DNA of 64,000 bases. It comes from Bacteroides sp. Lineage in GTDB: Bacteria > Bacteroidota > Bacteroidia > Bacteroidales > Bacteroidaceae. The translations under genes and the position numbers were made by a program. The notes beneath the pieces are model-generated. The model was not told the origin of the DNA. It saw only the letters and a program-made list of their open reading frames with translations, and did no database searches. Shown piece after piece: positions 35,250 to 43,677 of the stretch. The stretch lies in the NCBI RefSeq assembly GCF_028690125.1, contig NZ_JAQVBV010000018.1:41331-105330 (forward strand), in the 5' to 3' direction. The stretch's first letter is position 1. The number at the start of each line of letters is the position of its first letter.

Positions 35250-36158
35250 ATGAGAATGTACAAAATAATCTATTTACTTATTCTGGTGATTTGCTTCCCA
35301 GCCATCAGTTGTCAGAACAACTCCAAGCAGAAGAGTAATGAAAGTGCAGAAAACCAACATTCCGTAATCAATGAAAATATTCGTTTCTGCGAAAGTACGT
35401 ATCCTTATAAAGAAGGTATACTGATCGGTAATTTCGGCACAGAACAGTTGAATCCTCTTAATGACGAAGGCAAAGGATATATCAGCTACTATAAAGACGG
35501 AGTAACAAACATATTCATTGCCAGCGATGGAAATCTCTCGGCTCCAAAAGGTATGTATATCAAAGATAACTATCTTTTCATATGCGATGTCAATAAAATA
35601 GTTATTTATAACATCAGTATATTGGGAGATCCTCAAATCATTACCTTCCCCGAAGATGATTTATTTATCAACGACTTAGTAGCCAATGAGAATACATTAT
35701 ATGCATCTGTCACCAATACCGGACGAATCTATCAGATAGACATTACCGATCCGGCAAATCTGAACGATGCTACCCCTGTAAAATGGGTAGACATCACGGG
35801 GCCGAACGGATTGATTATTAATAATGGGGCCATGTATATCGCTTCTTATCCTGCTGACGGTAATACGACAGAAGCAAACGTCATTTATGAAATTACTGAT
35901 TTCGCCAATCCTGTTCCAGCGAAATTCATTACGATATCCGGCCAGTACGATGGTATAGCCATGTCTTGCGATCAGAAGACAATGTATATCACTAATTGGT
36001 CGCCTGCCGGAATCAGTGCTATCGATATGAAAACCAAACAAATCACTCCATTCACCATAAAAGAGAACTTGGCAGGACCTGCTGACATCACCGTAATAGA
36101 TGAAACTATGTACATTCCCGACTTGCCTAATAGCCGGGTGATCATTCAACCACTATAG
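35250..36158 (+). CDS. Lipoprotein with beta-propeller (SMP-30/NHL-like) repeats
   Basis: 302 residues from ATG 35250 (ATG 35256 also possible). Signal MRMYKIIYLLILVICFPAISC ends in a lipobox. The mature part has repeated blade-like units: GILIGNFGTEQLN, GMYIKDNYLFICDVNKIVIYNI, LVANENTLYASVTNTGRIYQIDI, GLIINNGAMYIASY, GIAMSCDQKTMYITNWSPAGISAIDM and DITVIDETMYIPDLPNSRVIIQ. Such folds bind ligands or act as lactonases, but no catalytic metal set was identified. It is monocistronic with a terminator behind it. Confidence 0.8.
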   Translation: MRMYKIIYLLILVICFPAISCQNNSKQKSNESAENQHSVINENIRFCESTYPYKEGILIGNFGTEQLNPLNDEGKGYISYYKDGVTNIFIASDGNLSAPKGMYIKDNYLFICDVNKIVIYNISILGDPQIITFPEDDLFINDLVANENTLYASVTNTGRIYQIDITDPANLNDATPVKWVDITGPNGLIINNGAMYIASYPADGNTTEANVIYEITDFANPVPAKFITISGQYDGIAMSCDQKTMYITNWSPAGISAIDMKTKQITPFTIKENLAGPADITVIDETMYIPDLPNSRVIIQPL

Positions 36159-36218
36159 CACCCATAAACAAAACGTAAGCATATAATGAGTTGATTTCAA
36201 TCTTATTATAAAGCATTT

Positions 36219-36254
36219 ACCTCTGCAACAATTAGCAGAGGTAATTTTTTATTT
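36219..36254 (+). terminator. Intrinsic terminator of the propeller lipoprotein gene
   Basis: ACCTCTGC (36219-36226) pairs with GCAGAGGT (36235-36242), followed by AATTTTTTATTTT. Confidence 0.8.
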
Positions 36255-36296
36255 TGAACTACTGTGCAAAAGCCATTCTTTATTTCTAATGATTAG

Positions 36297-36365
36297 TCAC
36301 AAAGATTGGCTGCCTGGGATAGACAGCCAATCTTTGTGAACCTTAAATCTAATACTATGAAAAAC
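36297..36365 (-). ncRNA. Decayed copy D of the small RNA family
   Basis: The family core (plus strand AACCTTAAATCTAATACT) is intact at about 36340-36357, but the promoter has degenerated (TATATTGGG where TATCTTTG is expected). The terminator is replaced by a perfect 16-bp inverted repeat with an 11-nt loop (36297-36312 and 36324-36339) and no T-run. It is probably not transcribed from its own promoter. Confidence 0.55.
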
Positions 36366-37007
36366 CCAATATAAACTTGCATACCAATCTTTACTTGAAA
36401 AGAAAGCGAACCTAAGTTAAAAATTTGAAGAGGAGAGTCTATATTTAAAGAAATCTCCAGACAAGAGTACTGACCTAAAGAAAGGAACTATATGGCCAAT
36501 TTTTAAATCGTACATGAGTTTCTACGTCACCGATTTGATGCTAAAGTTCACCGGAAACAGGTGATAAATAAGTAATGCCGGATGCAGATAACGAGAACAA
36601 ACTGTGCTCTTTGAAGGTGTAACCGTTTTTTTATACCCTCTTTCCCTTATTCTCAACCCCTCCTTAACATTTCTCCTGTAAACATTTGGCTACCACAATG
36701 AAATGTACTATTTTTACCATCAATTAATAGAAATATACAAAAGTAAGCAATGTATGAATATATAATTCATAAAGGTACAGGGTCAGTAACTTCCGCCAAC
36801 GGCTACAATTATCAAGAAGAAAAGATGAATTTTTCTTCTAAATTTATGCCCGAAAATTTGGTAGTTTCTGAATTTATTATAGGCACACACCGCCTATTAT
36901 ACAATAGGTTCTCTCGCTTAATATATCTAAAAAACAATCAAATACAATACATTTCTGCAAAAAGATTCATCTTTTTTTGGCGGAGTTTTCGCATTTAACC
37001 CCACCCA
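36366..37007. other. AT-rich stretch before the GC-rich cassette, no firm gene
   Basis: About 640 bases. An 82-codon frame (36750-36998) has no recognisable family and no clear promoter. A small palindrome CCTATT-ATAC-AATAGG lies near 36893. This is the border between AT-rich chromosome and the GC-rich segment, so an insertion boundary may lie here, but no target-site repeat was seen. Confidence 0.45.
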
Positions 37008-37913
37008 ATGGACAAAATAGAATCTTATATAGTTGCCGGACACGGCTTCCGCGTCATCATCCCGGAGGGCGAGCACCTGTGGCGGGACATTGCCCCCGCT
37101 TACTCCCCGTTTGCTGCTCCATTAACCGGGCAACCACTTTTTGAGGTGACGGTAACCGATTCCATTCCTCCCGAAGACGCATCCCTCATTCTGAGAGACT
37201 CTAATCCCAGAGAAGAAGAAGCCAAGTTAGATGTTTGGCGCACCGCTCAGGGCTATCTGTTCGCTATGCGCACTCCTTTCACTGACAGGCAGAACTGCCA
37301 ACTGCACATCAGCGATGATTTCCGTACCGCCCGGGTCACCCTGTCGGGTAACCGTCTGGAACGTTTTTACGGACTGAACAGTGCCCTGATGCTCGCTTTC
37401 CTTCTTGCCACTGCCCAGTTAGACACGGTCTTGATGCACGCTTCTGCCGTGGTGAAGGACGAAAAAGCCTACCTGTTCCTCGGACGCAGCGGTACGGGCA
37501 AGAGCACCCACAGCCGCTTGTGGCTGCAAGCCATTGCCGGAACAACTCTGTTGAACGACGACCACCCGATCCTGCGTATTGACGCACAGGGGAGTGTCAT
37601 TGCCTACGGCAGCCCGTGGAGCGGGAAAACACCCTGCTACCACAACGCGAGCGCCCCGGTGGGCGGCATTGTACGAATCAGGCGGGCCACGGAAAACCGC
37701 ATCCGCCGCCTTTCGCCCATTGAGTCCTACGCCTCGCTACTGCCTGGCAGTTCGGGTATGCTCTGGCAGAAAGAACTGGCAGACTGCAAAGACAACACCT
37801 TGCAAAAGATAATCACCGGCGTCGCCTGCTGGACACTGGAATGCCTGCCCGATGAAGCGGCGGCGCTTCTTTGCGCTTCGACAGCCGGAAAGGAGGAACC
37901 ATGCAACGGATAG
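37008..37913 (+). CDS. HPr-kinase-like (PEPCK-fold) peptide kinase
   Basis: 301 residues. The C-terminal half holds a P-loop (AYLFLGRSGTGKSTHSRLW) and an acidic NDDHPILRI block, followed by AYGSPWSGK. This is the layout of the short HPrK-related kinases found in lasso-peptide and other RiPP gene sets (PadeK/ThcoK type), where they phosphorylate the peptide. The N-terminal ~110 residues are specific to this subgroup. It is the first gene of a seven-gene plus-strand set, and its 3' end overlaps the protease gene by 13 bases. Codons are much more GC-rich than in the flanking genes. Confidence 0.78.
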   Translation: MDKIESYIVAGHGFRVIIPEGEHLWRDIAPAYSPFAAPLTGQPLFEVTVTDSIPPEDASLILRDSNPREEEAKLDVWRTAQGYLFAMRTPFTDRQNCQLHISDDFRTARVTLSGNRLERFYGLNSALMLAFLLATAQLDTVLMHASAVVKDEKAYLFLGRSGTGKSTHSRLWLQAIAGTTLLNDDHPILRIDAQGSVIAYGSPWSGKTPCYHNASAPVGGIVRIRRATENRIRRLSPIESYASLLPGSSGMLWQKELADCKDNTLQKIITGVACWTLECLPDEAAALLCASTAGKEEPCNG

Positions 37914-38341
37914 TGCTGCCCAACGATGTGCTTCTGCCCGAAGTCACCCGCCTGCTCGAAGCGGGCGAAACCGTCACCATGAAAGTGAAAGGAAACAGTA
38001 TGCTGCCTTTTATCACAGGCGGGCGCGACAGCGTTGTGCTCCGCCGGGCAGTTACCCTGCACACAGGCGACATCGTACTAGCACGGCTGGACGACGGACG
38101 TTATGTACTCCACCGTATCACCGCTATTCGGGGTGAATGGTTCACGCTGATGGGTGACGGCAATCTTTACGGCACGGAGACGTGTATGCGGCACTCCATT
38201 GCCGGACAAGCCATCCGAGTGATAAAAGGCAGCAGGACGATAGACTGCACCTTGCCCACCCAACTGCGGAAGGCGAAACTGTGGAAAGTACTGCTACCCA
38301 TCAGGAGATACCTGCTAGCTATCTACAAACGGGCATTCTGA
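37901..38341 (+). CDS. S24/S26 signal-peptidase-like protease
   Basis: 146 residues from ATG 37901, which has AGGAGG 7 bases upstream. KGNSMLPFI carries the nucleophile Ser of the S24/S26 clan. YVLHRITAI has His-Arg where classic bacterial leader peptidases have Lys, so this is of the Ser-His (SipW/Sec11-like) sort. The C-terminal KLWKVLLPIRRYLLAIYKRAF is basic and amphipathic and could touch the membrane. In this context it may cut the leader from the 46-residue peptide encoded at 41506; substrate assignment is inference. Confidence 0.78.
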   Translation: MQRIVLPNDVLLPEVTRLLEAGETVTMKVKGNSMLPFITGGRDSVVLRRAVTLHTGDIVLARLDDGRYVLHRITAIRGEWFTLMGDGNLYGTETCMRHSIAGQAIRVIKGSRTIDCTLPTQLRKAKLWKVLLPIRRYLLAIYKRAF

Positions 38342-38387
38342 CATAAAGACATAAAAACAAAATAAGAAAACAAATAAACATACAAGA

Positions 38388-38666
38388 ATGAAGATAATAG
38401 AAGGATTCAGACTGCGCGAAGTGATGGGGCAACCCACCGTCATTGGCGAAGGTATCGGACAGATCAATTTCAACAAGCTTATCACGCTCAATGGCACGGC
38501 GGCCTACTTGTGGCAGTCGGTGGAAGGAAAAGAGTTCACTGTAGAGCAACTGGCAGGGTTGCTTACGGAGCGTTACAGCATCGACGAGGCAACCGCCCGG
38601 AAAGACGCTGCCGCCATCAGCGGGGAGTGGATAAAGAGCGGAATTGTAGAGAACGGCGAAGAATAA
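38388..38666 (+). CDS. PqqD-like RiPP recognition protein
   Basis: 92 residues. LREVMGQPTVIGEGIGQINFNKLITLNGTAAYLWQSVEGKEFTVEQLAGLLTERY is the PqqD-family winged-helix pattern (LN-x-TAAYLW). PqqD-type proteins bind the leader of a precursor peptide and present it to modifying enzymes. It lies between protease and nucleotidyltransferase genes in the same operon. Confidence 0.85.
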   Translation: MKIIEGFRLREVMGQPTVIGEGIGQINFNKLITLNGTAAYLWQSVEGKEFTVEQLAGLLTERYSIDEATARKDAAAISGEWIKSGIVENGEE

Positions 38667-38690
38667 AACAGCATCCCATACCGTCGAGCC

Positions 38691-39830
38691 ATGAACCAAA
38701 AAGAACAACAACAATTTTTTGCCCTGCTGCGTGCCGGGTTGTGGGACACTCCCGCGGATGCCGAGCTGTTTTACGGTGACACCCACTGGGAAACAATTTT
38801 TGTGCAGGCTGCCCGGCAAACCGTGCAAGGGCTTGTGGCGAAAGCTGCGAGCACGCTTCCCACGGAGGTGCAACCGCCCTCACCTGTTCTCGGTAAAGCA
38901 CGTGGCATCGTGGCAGCCACCATCCGCAGCCATGCCCTGCTGAACCGCACGCTTGCCGAAGCTGTGGAGATGCTGGCACAGAACGACATCCGTCCCATAT
39001 TACTCAAAGGACAAGGCGTTGCCACCAACTACACCGAACCGACCTTACGTATGTGCGGTGATATTGACCTCTATATTGGCCAACCCGATTACCGCAAAGC
39101 CTGCCACCTCGTCCGGGAATGGGGAGAGGCAGAGGGTGAAAGTATGGAAAGCGAGAAACACTACCACTTCCACCATGCGGGTGTGACAGTGGAACTCCAC
39201 CGCATTGCCGAACAGCTTCCCCTACCTTGGCACAATGCCCGTTTCCAGCACTGGACCCGCCACCACCTGCATGGCGATAGCCTGCGGTCGGTTGTGATAG
39301 AAGATGCTACCGTAGTACTTCCGCCTATCAATTTCGACGCGCTCTATATCTTCAACCATGCCTGGCACCACCTCTCGGCAGGTGGCGGTATCGGTTGGAG
39401 GCAATTGTGCGACTGGGTGCGCTACCTGCACACCTTCCGGCACGAAATAGACCGTGCAGGACTGGAATGTGACCTGCGTTCCTTCGGCTTGTGGCATCCG
39501 TGGAGGGTATTTAGTTCCATAGCCGTAGACATTTTGGGACTCCCTCGCGAGGAATACCCGTTTTACACCGACCGCTATGCCGGACAGGCTGCCACGGTCG
39601 TCGGGATGATTGAAGTGGGTGGCAACTTCGGCTTCTTCGATCCCGCTCGCACAGAACGCCCGACGGGCTATATAGCCGGAAAAATGCATTCTTTCAGAAG
39701 GATGAACGGCCACTATGCAAAGCTCTTCGCCCTCTTTCCCAGGGAGGTGGTAGCCATATGCGTGCGCTATCTATATGTAGGGGTTAGGCAAGTGATAAAA
39801 GAAGTTCTCACGTCAAAATCTCCGCGATAA
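38691..39830 (+). CDS. Uncharacterised nucleotidyltransferase (PF14907-like)
   Basis: 379 residues. PILLKGQGVATNYTEPTLRMCGDIDLYIGQPDYRKACHLV shows the LKG and the D-x-D (DIDLYI) of the polymerase-beta-like nucleotidyltransferase family common in RiPP and lasso-peptide loci. The following HYHFHHAGVTVELHRIAEQLPLPW supplies the third acidic residue (VELH). It probably transfers a nucleotidyl or phosphate group to the peptide or to its phosphorylated residue. It ends in TAATG, overlapping the ABC transporter start by one base. Confidence 0.78.
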   Translation: MNQKEQQQFFALLRAGLWDTPADAELFYGDTHWETIFVQAARQTVQGLVAKAASTLPTEVQPPSPVLGKARGIVAATIRSHALLNRTLAEAVEMLAQNDIRPILLKGQGVATNYTEPTLRMCGDIDLYIGQPDYRKACHLVREWGEAEGESMESEKHYHFHHAGVTVELHRIAEQLPLPWHNARFQHWTRHHLHGDSLRSVVIEDATVVLPPINFDALYIFNHAWHHLSAGGGIGWRQLCDWVRYLHTFRHEIDRAGLECDLRSFGLWHPWRVFSSIAVDILGLPREEYPFYTDRYAGQAATVVGMIEVGGNFGFFDPARTERPTGYIAGKMHSFRRMNGHYAKLFALFPREVVAICVRYLYVGVRQVIKEVLTSKSPR

Positions 39831-41467
39831 TGAATACACGAACGTGCATACAATGGCTTTGGGATGCCTCCCGCATCGTCCGTTCCCGCAGCGTCCTGAG
39901 TGGCGCTTCGGGGGTGGGCTACGTATGCGCGTCGCTCGCCTTCGTGTGGGTGAGCAAACGGCTGGTGGACATCGCCACCGCCAAAGCCGCCGGGGAACTA
40001 TGGCAATACACCGCCTTGCTGGCGGGCTGCGTTGTCTTTCAGCTATGCTTCTCGGCGGCGGGCTCGCGGTTAGATATGATTAATGCCATCAGACTGAAAA
40101 ATACGCTCCGCCAACGCCTCTTCGCCCGTGTCATGGAAAGCCGCCTGACCGACCGAAAGCGGACGCACACGGGCGATACACTTAACCGGATGGAAGAGGA
40201 CACCCGCGTGGTGACCGAAGCGATGACCAATGCGTTACCATCGGCGATGGTGGCGGTGGTACAACTCATTGCTGCCTTTGGCTTCCTGCTGGCACTGCAA
40301 CCCACGCTGGCATGGATGCTAGCGGGCATCATGCCTGTGGCATTGCTGATGAGCAAACTCTACCTGAAACGGATGCGCCGCCTCACCGGGGAGATACGCA
40401 CCACCGAGGGGCAAATATTGGCGCATGTACAGGAACACCTGCAACACCGCACGCTCATTCGTACACTCGAACAGACCCCCCGCACCCTTGCCGCGCTGGA
40501 TGGTATGCAAGCCCTGCTGCAACGGCAGGTGACCCGCCGCACAGACTTCACGCTTTTCTCGCGCACGGCAGTGCAGGCAGGCTTCGCCGCCGGATACTGC
40601 GTCGCTTTCCTATGGGGCATACATGGGCTGATGGGCGGGGTGGTTACTTTCGGAATGATGACTGCTTTTCTGCAACTGGTGGGGCAGGTACAACGCCCGG
40701 TGGTGGAGTTGAGCCGTTACATTCCTTCCTTCGTCCATGCCGTCACTTCGGTGGAACGGCTGGCGGAGCTGGACAGATTGCCGGCTGAAGAGCGGGGCGA
40801 GCCTGTCTTCCTCAAAGGTAAGGCAGGCATCCGCCTTACAGGAGTGGACTTTGCTTATTCGGGCGGACAACGGCAGGTGATAAGTGACTTTACCTACGAT
40901 TTCCGTCCCGGCAGCTTCACCGCCCTGGTGGGCGAAACGGGGGCAGGAAAAAGTACGCTTATCCGGTTGATGCTGGCATTGCTCACGCCTGACAGGGGAA
41001 CAGTGACACTCTATAATGAAACCCAAGAAATACCTACTTCGCCGCTCACCCGTTGCAACCTGGTGTATGTGCCGCAAGGCAACACCCTGTTGAGTGGAAC
41101 GATACGCGAAAATCTGTTGCTAGGGCATCCCCTTGCAACGGATGATGAGCTTAAAGAGGCACTCCGCATCGCTGCTGCCGAATTTGTACTCTCACTTCCC
41201 GAAGGGATGGATACCCGTTGCGGCGAAGGCGGCGAGGGACTGAGCGAAGGGCAAGCGCAACGCGTCGCCATTGCCCGCGGGCTGCTCCGTCCGGGTAGCA
41301 TCTTGCTGCTCGACGAGCCTACCTCGTCGCTCGATGGCGAGACGGAACGCACGCTGCTCCGACGTCTGGCGGAGGCGACGGCAGGTAAAACCGTTGTGCT
41401 GGTCACTCACCGCAGCGAAGCAACAAACGCTTGCCACGATAGCGTGCATCTTAAGAGAAACCAATAA
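39830..41467 (+). CDS. ABC exporter, permease-ATPase fusion
   Basis: 545 residues. Residues 1-~300 hold the exporter transmembrane domain (hydrophobic segments near 22-45, 57-75, 135-175, 235-270) and ~310-545 the ATPase: GETGAGKST (Walker A), LSEGQAQRVAIARG (signature), SILLLDEPTSSLD (Walker B/D-loop) and VTHR. There is no N-terminal C39 peptidase domain, so cleavage must come from another enzyme, consistent with the S26-like gene. It probably exports the modified peptide encoded immediately downstream. Confidence 0.88.
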   Translation: MNTRTCIQWLWDASRIVRSRSVLSGASGVGYVCASLAFVWVSKRLVDIATAKAAGELWQYTALLAGCVVFQLCFSAAGSRLDMINAIRLKNTLRQRLFARVMESRLTDRKRTHTGDTLNRMEEDTRVVTEAMTNALPSAMVAVVQLIAAFGFLLALQPTLAWMLAGIMPVALLMSKLYLKRMRRLTGEIRTTEGQILAHVQEHLQHRTLIRTLEQTPRTLAALDGMQALLQRQVTRRTDFTLFSRTAVQAGFAAGYCVAFLWGIHGLMGGVVTFGMMTAFLQLVGQVQRPVVELSRYIPSFVHAVTSVERLAELDRLPAEERGEPVFLKGKAGIRLTGVDFAYSGGQRQVISDFTYDFRPGSFTALVGETGAGKSTLIRLMLALLTPDRGTVTLYNETQEIPTSPLTRCNLVYVPQGNTLLSGTIRENLLLGHPLATDDELKEALRIAAAEFVLSLPEGMDTRCGEGGEGLSEGQAQRVAIARGLLRPGSILLLDEPTSSLDGETERTLLRRLAEATAGKTVVLVTHRSEATNACHDSVHLKRNQ

Positions 41468-41505
41468 TGGTTGTTTATTATATTATTTACATTAAAAAAA
41501 AAAAC

Positions 41506-41646
41506 ATGAGACAAGAATTTGAAAACAACACACAAGACGTACAGATGGAACAGTACGAAGCTCCACGTATGGAAGTGATCGAGATGGAAATCGAAGGTCC
41601 AATCCTTAACCTGTCCGGTGAAGATGGCTACCGTCAAAACTGGTGA
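41506..41646 (+). CDS. 46-residue putative precursor peptide
   Basis: A short frame missed by length cut-offs: ATG 41506 to TGA 41646. The sequence opens MRQEFENNTQDVQMEQYEAP, continues with RMEVIEMEIE and ends GPILNLSGEDGYRQNW. The first 30 residues are acidic and leader-like; after Gly-Pro comes a 14-residue tail with Ser, Asp, Tyr and aromatic end that could be the modified core. It lies 38 bases after the exporter gene in the same direction, and its position after kinase, protease, PqqD and transporter genes is that of a RiPP precursor. There is no Cys, so a lanthipeptide or sactipeptide is unlikely. Confidence 0.7.
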   Translation: MRQEFENNTQDVQMEQYEAPRMEVIEMEIEGPILNLSGEDGYRQNW

Positions 41647-41681
41647 TGCATTTATTGATTAACAAAAAGAAAAAGAGAAGA

Positions 41682-43214
41682 ATGAAACAACAATTCTTAG
41701 CGGCGGGAGCTGCTTTGTGTGCACTCGTCATGACGGGATGCAGCAATGAAATGGACAACGGCGAAACACAAATCGGCAAGCAGGTTACGATGACTATGCA
41801 AGCCGCTACCGATGGACCTCAAAGCCGTGCCGATTATACGGACGACGAAACTAACAACAAGATGCTCTTCTCGTGGCGTAGCGGCGACAAGACTAGCGTG
41901 GTGGTGGATGGAGTGACGGGTAATGAAAACTGCCAGCTCTCTACCACGGGCGAAGGCAAAAGCGCGGCCTTCAACGGGCCGGTGACTGCCTTCGATGGCG
42001 AGAAAACCATCTATGCCTTTTATCCTAACAAGGCTACAGGTCAGTATACGGTGAACGACAGTGATGTCCCAGCGAATGCAACCGTTGATTTTATTTTCCT
42101 TTCGCAGGCATATACCGTGGGCGGTCCTATCAGTAACAGCTTTATGGTAGGAACCGGTACGGCTACCGCCGACGGCAGCGGTAACATCACCGCCACAGCC
42201 AGCCTGAAGCAGGTGATGAGCATCATCAAGCTGAACATCACCAACGCTCCTGGCAAGGTGACAGGGGTGAAGCTGAAGTGTGCCGAAGACGTTTTCTATA
42301 TTGCGGCGAAGATAAAGTTGAGTGATGCCTCGATAATCTCGGATTACGCCTCTTACAGGAACGAACTATCCATGGGCGTGACTGACGGAACTGCCAATGA
42401 TGCAACAAAGGCCATCTCTTTCGCTCTGTTTCCCACCAATCTGACCGGTAAAGACATCACGATTGAGGTGACGTTTAATGATGGAACAAATGATATTGTG
42501 AAATCTATAACGAAAACAGGCATCAACTTCGAGCGTAACATACATTATGTGATGGACTTCGACGGTACACCGGCAATTGATGACTTTATCGAAGTGACAT
42601 TGAGTGATGGCGCAAAGTTAAAGGTGGCAAAAGGTAACTTGGTAGCCGACGGAAAAGGTGGCTGTAAGATTGGTACGGATACCGATGGTGGCTTGTACTT
42701 CCAGTTCGGTTCACTCATTGGTTGGAGTAATACAGGTGAACCTGCTACAATCGTAGCGAAACCTGCTAATTTTGATGACTCTGGCGACAAAGCTAAATGG
42801 GCAAGTAGTGGAAAAATCTGGCAGGAAACAACGGGTACTGTTCCATTTACAACTGCCGGTTCTGCTGATGAGATAGCTGGTATTGGCGACCCTTGTCGTT
42901 ATTATCTGGGAGGTACTTGGAGATTACCTACAAGTACGGAATTTGGGACGTTATTCAATGATAAAACTAACTATCCTGATACCGGCTGGAAATGGGAGAA
43001 TACGTTCGTTTCTCACCCATCTGGTCTGAAATTCCCGGCTTCGGGCTATCGCCTCTTTAATGGCCAATTGAGCAGCCTTGTGTCGGGCCGCTATTGGAGC
43101 GCTTCCGTGAGCAACACCTATGGCTATTGCCTAAGCTTCAGCGAATCATCCGTGAACTCGGGCAACACCGTCAGCCGGCCGATCGGGATTGCCGTGCGTT
43201 GCGTCCGCGATTAA
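41682..43214 (+). CDS. Fimbrillin-like lipoprotein with C-terminal FISUMP/C-type-lectin-like domain
   Basis: 510 residues from ATG 41682. The signal MKQQFLAAGAALCALVMTGC has a lipobox Cys at 20. The N-terminal ~300 residues are of the Mfa-like fimbrillin type (LFSWRSGDKTSVVVDG, TIYAFYPNKATGQY, INFERNIHYVMDFDGT). The C-terminal ~150 residues are FISUMP-like: GGTWRLPTSTEFGTL, FPASGYRLFNGQL, SGRYWSASVSNTYGYCLSF and GIAVRCVRD. This domain architecture is used as surface adhesin and, in Bacteroides, is a frequent target of diversity-generating retroelements. The last ~190 bases are GC-richer and full of NNC codons compared with the part before. It lies 35 bases after the small peptide gene. Confidence 0.85.
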   Translation: MKQQFLAAGAALCALVMTGCSNEMDNGETQIGKQVTMTMQAATDGPQSRADYTDDETNNKMLFSWRSGDKTSVVVDGVTGNENCQLSTTGEGKSAAFNGPVTAFDGEKTIYAFYPNKATGQYTVNDSDVPANATVDFIFLSQAYTVGGPISNSFMVGTGTATADGSGNITATASLKQVMSIIKLNITNAPGKVTGVKLKCAEDVFYIAAKIKLSDASIISDYASYRNELSMGVTDGTANDATKAISFALFPTNLTGKDITIEVTFNDGTNDIVKSITKTGINFERNIHYVMDFDGTPAIDDFIEVTLSDGAKLKVAKGNLVADGKGGCKIGTDTDGGLYFQFGSLIGWSNTGEPATIVAKPANFDDSGDKAKWASSGKIWQETTGTVPFTTAGSADEIAGIGDPCRYYLGGTWRLPTSTEFGTLFNDKTNYPDTGWKWENTFVSHPSGLKFPASGYRLFNGQLSSLVSGRYWSASVSNTYGYCLSFSESSVNSGNTVSRPIGIAVRCVRD

Positions 43215-43258
43215 TAGTAGCAACTTTTTGCGACCATTCGTTTGATTTATCACTCTCC

Positions 43259-43285
43259 GCCGGGCAAGAGGTAAAACTGCCCGGC
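43259..43285 (+). terminator. Hairpin terminator after the fimbrillin-like gene
   Basis: GCCGGGCA (43259-43266) pairs with TGCCCGGC (43278-43285), an 8-bp GC-rich stem with an 11-nt loop, 45 bases after the stop. It is followed by AAAACAAATTTATTTATTC, so the T-run is weak. Confidence 0.6.
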
Positions 43286-43334
43286 AAAACAAATTTATTT
43301 ATTCATTCTTTTTCCCATCACGCCCCGCAGGTCG

Positions 43335-43672
43335 GATAGAGTATCTATGTTCTGCATTCTTTCTTTCATCAGATAACATTCATGTATCTTACGTAATTAA
43401 GGTTCAGCCCTTCCCGATTATAATTTATACTCGGTACTATGGCTTCGGCTGACTTCTTACGGCAAATCTTGTTTCAACCGAATACTATAAAGTTGTACCT
43501 GTCCGTGAGACCTCCCCAGTTAAGAGAAACTGCTTTCATCTCATGTGCTCTCTGAATATACAACATACGACTCGGATAGTTATTGGACTTCGTTGCCGTT
43601 GGCTAACGATTCCCACTATCAGGGCTCGTTCGGGACTTACACCCTACCGCAGTTCGCCCATACCGGACCAAT
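43335..43672 (-). mobile_element. Group II intron 5' fragment (no reverse transcriptase left)
   Basis: Read on the minus strand, the stretch has features of a bacterial group II intron domain I-IV region: GGTGTAAGTCCCGAACGAGC near the 5' end, GGGGAGGTCT, AGAAGTCAGCCGAAGCCATA and GGGAAGGGCTGAACC. It then reaches the ATG of what would be the intron-encoded protein (MKERMQNIDTLSDL), which stops after about 24 codons. Domains V-VI and the reverse transcriptase are missing, so it is a dead remnant. The precise 5' boundary is uncertain. Confidence 0.6.
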
Positions 43673-43677
43673 ATAAT

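Noticed and set aside
36750..36998. 82-codon frame before the kinase gene
   Set aside because: No family resemblance, no clear promoter, and low-complexity C-terminus; not strong enough to call a gene.
37336..41495. Many long frames on both strands in the GC-rich island
   Set aside because: High G+C makes stop codons rare; these frames overlap well-supported genes and have no family signatures.
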